From Candidatus Nanohalarchaeota archaeon (GTDB taxonomy: Archaea; EX4484-52; B79-G9), in contig JAUVEK010000058.1 of assembly GCA_030594795.1 (NCBI GenBank), forward strand, positions 1-7,813: a stretch of DNA of 7,813 nt, in the 5' to 3' direction. The translations under genes and the position numbers were made by a program. Numbering within the stretch: the first letter of the stretch is position 1; every line of letters starts with the position of its first letter. Under the pieces are notes generated by a model. That model had not been told where the DNA came from and did not search any database. It worked only from the letters and a program-made list of their open reading frames with translations. Shown piece by piece: positions 7,001 through 7,813 of the stretch.

Positions 7001-7813
7001 TCCGTCCAGCCACTTTCTGGAAGATGAAGTTGTATTGAAATACTTGTCAGATATTATCCCAAAAATAGTTGCTGTCCCATTTACTTCAACCCCGAAAGAA
7101 TTCTTTATATCAGCCTGCTCCGGGTTAAGATCAGCAACAGCATCACAGTACGTACCACTGAAAATCACTCCATCGTCCAGAGAATCATAAATCTCGTAAC
7201 CAGCCGCCTCTATCCGTATATAATAACCCACCTGCCCGTCAACCACAACAGACCTCCGGCCATCAATGGACGTTTTCTCCATGGCAAAAGTCAGTCTTCC
7301 AAACTTCAGGATAACTGTCTGAGCACCATAACCAACATCATTGCCATTGACTTCAGCAATATATACCCCGTCAGGAACATCATAGAACCTTACAACTCCT
7401 GAAGCATCCGTCCTGTTCGTCGCATATTGCTGGGATTGATTATCATACAAGGTCAAGGTAACAGCAAGATACTCAATAGGACCTCCTGTTGAATTCTGCA
7501 CTGAGATTGTGATATTTTGCACACCAGACGAAATATTTAGATAATAATACGTCGGATCCAGATCAACTGTCTTGTTTTCCCCGGGAGAGATATTAAACGA
7601 AGTTGAGTTAAACACACCATTCTTAACAGTCGACAAATTATAATCAAGACCGGGAAGCAGCCTATAAAAAGTCATAAACCCGCCTGAGTCTGTAACCCCC
7701 TCAAGCCTCTCACCCGCTGCATCCCGGGCAACAGTCACATCATCCGGCTCATAAACCACAACATCCGCACCGCCAACAGGCCTTCCTTTATTATCAGTAA
7801 TATTGGCTCTCAT
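4088..7813 (-). CDS. Giant surface glycoprotein-like protein with repeat ectodomain and zinc-ribbon tail, probably 5' partial
   Basis: 1241 residues seen, ending at TAG 4088-4090. The first codon in the window is ATG at the very edge, but no signal peptide follows and the protein opens inside a beta-sandwich repeat (ITDNKGRPVGGADVVV), so the true start probably lies outside. In order: about nine carboxypeptidase-regulatory-like/Cna-B-like repeats (1-789); a six-Cys module (792-823); a Gly/Ser linker (824-841); an Ig, NEW3-like domain (about 843-965) with Cys876 and Cys929 that may pair; a two-helix stalk (966-1050); a membrane helix (1054-1076) followed by LRKK, giving an outside N-terminus; and a cytoplasmic tail with two zinc ribbons. 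About 46 N-X-S/T sequons lie before the membrane helix and one after, suggesting heavy N-glycosylation. Role inferred: cell-surface adhesion or S-layer-associated protein that may pass or anchor something inside through the zinc ribbons. No enzyme domain was recognised. Coding-strand codons are G/T-rich. Confidence 0.85.
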   Translation of the reverse strand: MRANITDNKGRPVGGADVVVYEPDDVTVARDAAGERLEGVTDSGGFMTFYRLLPGLDYNLSTVKNGVFNSTSFNISPGENKTVDLDPTYYYLNISSGVQNITISVQNSTGGPIEYLAVTLTLYDNQSQQYATNRTDASGVVRFYDVPDGVYIAEVNGNDVGYGAQTVILKFGRLTFAMEKTSIDGRRSVVVDGQVGYYIRIEAAGYEIYDSLDDGVIFSGTYCDAVADLNPEQADIKNSFGVEVNGTATIFGIISDKYFNTTSSSRKWLDGAAIKLLVGDEVRYETAAVGSGGGYGNGSYMMRISPFNEGSDLDGPLVNASYDIDVSMTGYMTDKSYANKYYDGENILYDVEMIGEGSVDGSIYDINTSQLITSVENDGPIAVQVYDELHTLMYVNSTTIGNFFLTINPYYSPYYLDLDTNNYELLPQTDSYNGSQSDLELYLYPLTYGYVNFSVKSGNESINGVNIVYYYSGGDLHSLVTDGNGFAREFIRNNTYNLIVNGTHLGYGVNVTTFTVDDGAEKQLDLTLESTVVNVTLLNQNGQGMDGVNVTLEGYSQKTTVNGSALFYNVLPGMYNITVDVPDYMAVSDDTINVDSPGQMNTKILVVNETQYYINLTNGSAGIANVTVVFGNSSLGDRNGTTDSDGGILFTEINPGSYLVGFNETELYLAGYFSPEGEDVYVNVTAGRDRQTGNNKTIVLNSTGGYGVFRVSTGLSGVNVSLWHNDTDYIEYKMTDSDGVAFLKTNVSIYNSSLYVRADKTGYNNETAGPFNASAGNVTDVSIAMTPVYGNCPEGAITSTCFCGGSLYGSGYCCSGSHQASPCGGGYTGGGGSSTSGSSSGTVVITDDDGVIEDIYGLSIYTEPYYVLTLSNGSGCVDMSIRLFNTGNTVLRNLNIELSGVPVGLEPRFDSLLDVLYAGEMNPVMITMCSADYIEAGDYTYNVSVFNGDVREEASVALRVLKVSDGVDDVAGRLRARLERLGSILFDINVSVLDTQLKEYYDIASESLKDAEDYLDSGDYDSASSSLDEAEEYIQLLLDAIEEMGDEVPDAVNWYVLSAVALVLAFGSVLFYWFFLRKKEGYSKEPVLPWNLPFGVPVRLPAALSSVKVGKVLLKILGKQDVYYAHSLSRRRYLTDVIEKVLELKCPKCGGKIYQNRCVWCGFKINSFSRAGNDSSSSQVGGGDGSSSDYFSKGKVYYTHRSQKTSGVGDRFVADAFEDVVEEVCPKCGGKVYKGKCVYCG
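4091..4231 (-). repeat. Cytoplasmic zinc-ribbon module, copy 2 (C-terminal)
   Basis: Residues 1195-1241. It opens with KVYYTH, runs through a short helix (FEDVVEEV) and ends in a CxxC-x8-CxxC zinc ribbon: CPKCGGKVYKGKCVYCG, with Cys1225, 1228, 1237 and 1240. The protein stops one residue after the last Cys. Same plan as copy 1. Confidence 0.75.
4328..4453 (-). repeat. Cytoplasmic zinc-ribbon module, copy 1
   Basis: Residues 1121-1162. It opens with DVYYAH, then a helix (TDVIEKVLELK), then CPKCGGKIYQNRCVWCG with Cys1146, 1149, 1158 and 1161. It has the same Cys spacing as copy 2 and the same VYY.H lead-in. A Ser/Gly-rich linker of about 30 residues separates the copies. Confidence 0.75.
5345..5440 (-). 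other. Six-cysteine extracellular module
   Basis: Residues 792-823 hold Cys792, 801, 803, 813, 814 and 823 in the pattern C-x8-C-x-C-x9-CC-x8-C, with CFCGGSLYGSGYCC at the core. It probably forms three disulfides outside the cell. It separates the repeat array from the Gly/Ser linker and the membrane-proximal Ig domain. I recall similar C.CGG..Y..GYCC motifs in archaeal surface proteins but know no named domain for it. Confidence 0.6.
5447..7813 (-). repeat. Array of about nine beta-sandwich repeats
   Basis: Units start near residues 1, 87, 171, 240, 354, 446, 530, 610 and 701, each about 70-115 residues long. Best preserved are units 1, 2 and 6-9, with G...V.V.L, then a TD.[DG]G turn (for example TDASGVVRFYDVPDGVY) and a [LN]PG.Y.[IV] strand. 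This is the pattern of carboxypeptidase-regulatory-like, Cna-B-like folds. Units 3-5 are more diverged and the boundaries there are approximate. DNA identity between units is low, so the array is old. Confidence 0.65.

Noticed and set aside
7811..7813. ATG at the right edge as the true N-terminus of the surface protein
   Set aside because: No signal peptide follows and the protein opens within a repeat strand. A real start here cannot be fully excluded because the window ends.
1..7813. CRISPR array, tRNA/rRNA, mobile element or defence island
   Set aside because: No direct-repeat/spacer pattern, cloverleaf, terminal inverted repeats or transposase/nuclease motifs were seen on either strand.

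Overview
The window reads as archaeal, most likely from an uncultivated DPANN-type lineage (Woesearchaeota/Pacearchaeota/Aenigmarchaeota-like). The evidence is TATA boxes about 26-30 nt before start codons, GGTG-type Shine-Dalgarno sites alongside a leaderless start, an all-trans polyprenyl (GGPP-type) synthase, a single-domain KaiC/RadA-like ATPase, an archaeal-style SpoIIM-family membrane protein, and a surface protein with about 45 N-X-S/T sequons. The phylum-level guess is inference; 'archaeal' is well supported.

Layout, left to right: (1) 3-1253, plus strand, a membrane-anchored coiled-coil protein cut by the left edge. Its frame stays open to base 3 and encodes the end of an Ig-like (NEW3-like) domain, then a helical stalk, one membrane helix and a long Lys/Glu-rich coiled coil. 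(2) 1237-2046, minus strand, a SpoIIM/DUF95-family membrane protein that overlaps gene 1 tail-to-tail by 17 bp. (3) 2047-2268, a divergent regulatory region with several TATA boxes, a 6-codon mini-ORF, a T6 tract, a 10-bp palindrome, and an anti-SD-like segment that can pair with either of two downstream SD-like motifs. (4) 2269-3336, plus strand, a geranylgeranyl-diphosphate-synthase-like gene, followed by (5) 3388-4068, plus strand, a KaiC-like ATPase with its own TATA box and apparently leaderless start. (6) 4088-7813, minus strand, a very large surface protein cut by the right edge: about nine beta-sandwich repeats, a six-Cys module, an Ig/NEW3-like domain, a helical stalk, a membrane helix and a cytoplasmic tail with two copies of a zinc-ribbon module.

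The two edge genes share one anchoring plan: Ig-like domain, then a two-helix stalk with an 'A..Y[IL]..[DG]D[LY]' motif, then a membrane helix and a cytoplasmic part. They look like distant relatives with different cytoplasmic ends (coiled coil versus zinc ribbons). The central genes concern membrane lipid precursor synthesis (GGPP synthase), an integral membrane protein of unknown role and a possible signalling ATPase. A cell-envelope theme is plausible, but no defined pathway or defence system can be read from the window.

The plus strand is rich in A and C whichever strand is coding. Plus-strand genes use A/C-ending codons and minus-strand genes T/G-ending codons. No tRNA, rRNA, CRISPR array, transposase or insertion sequence was seen.
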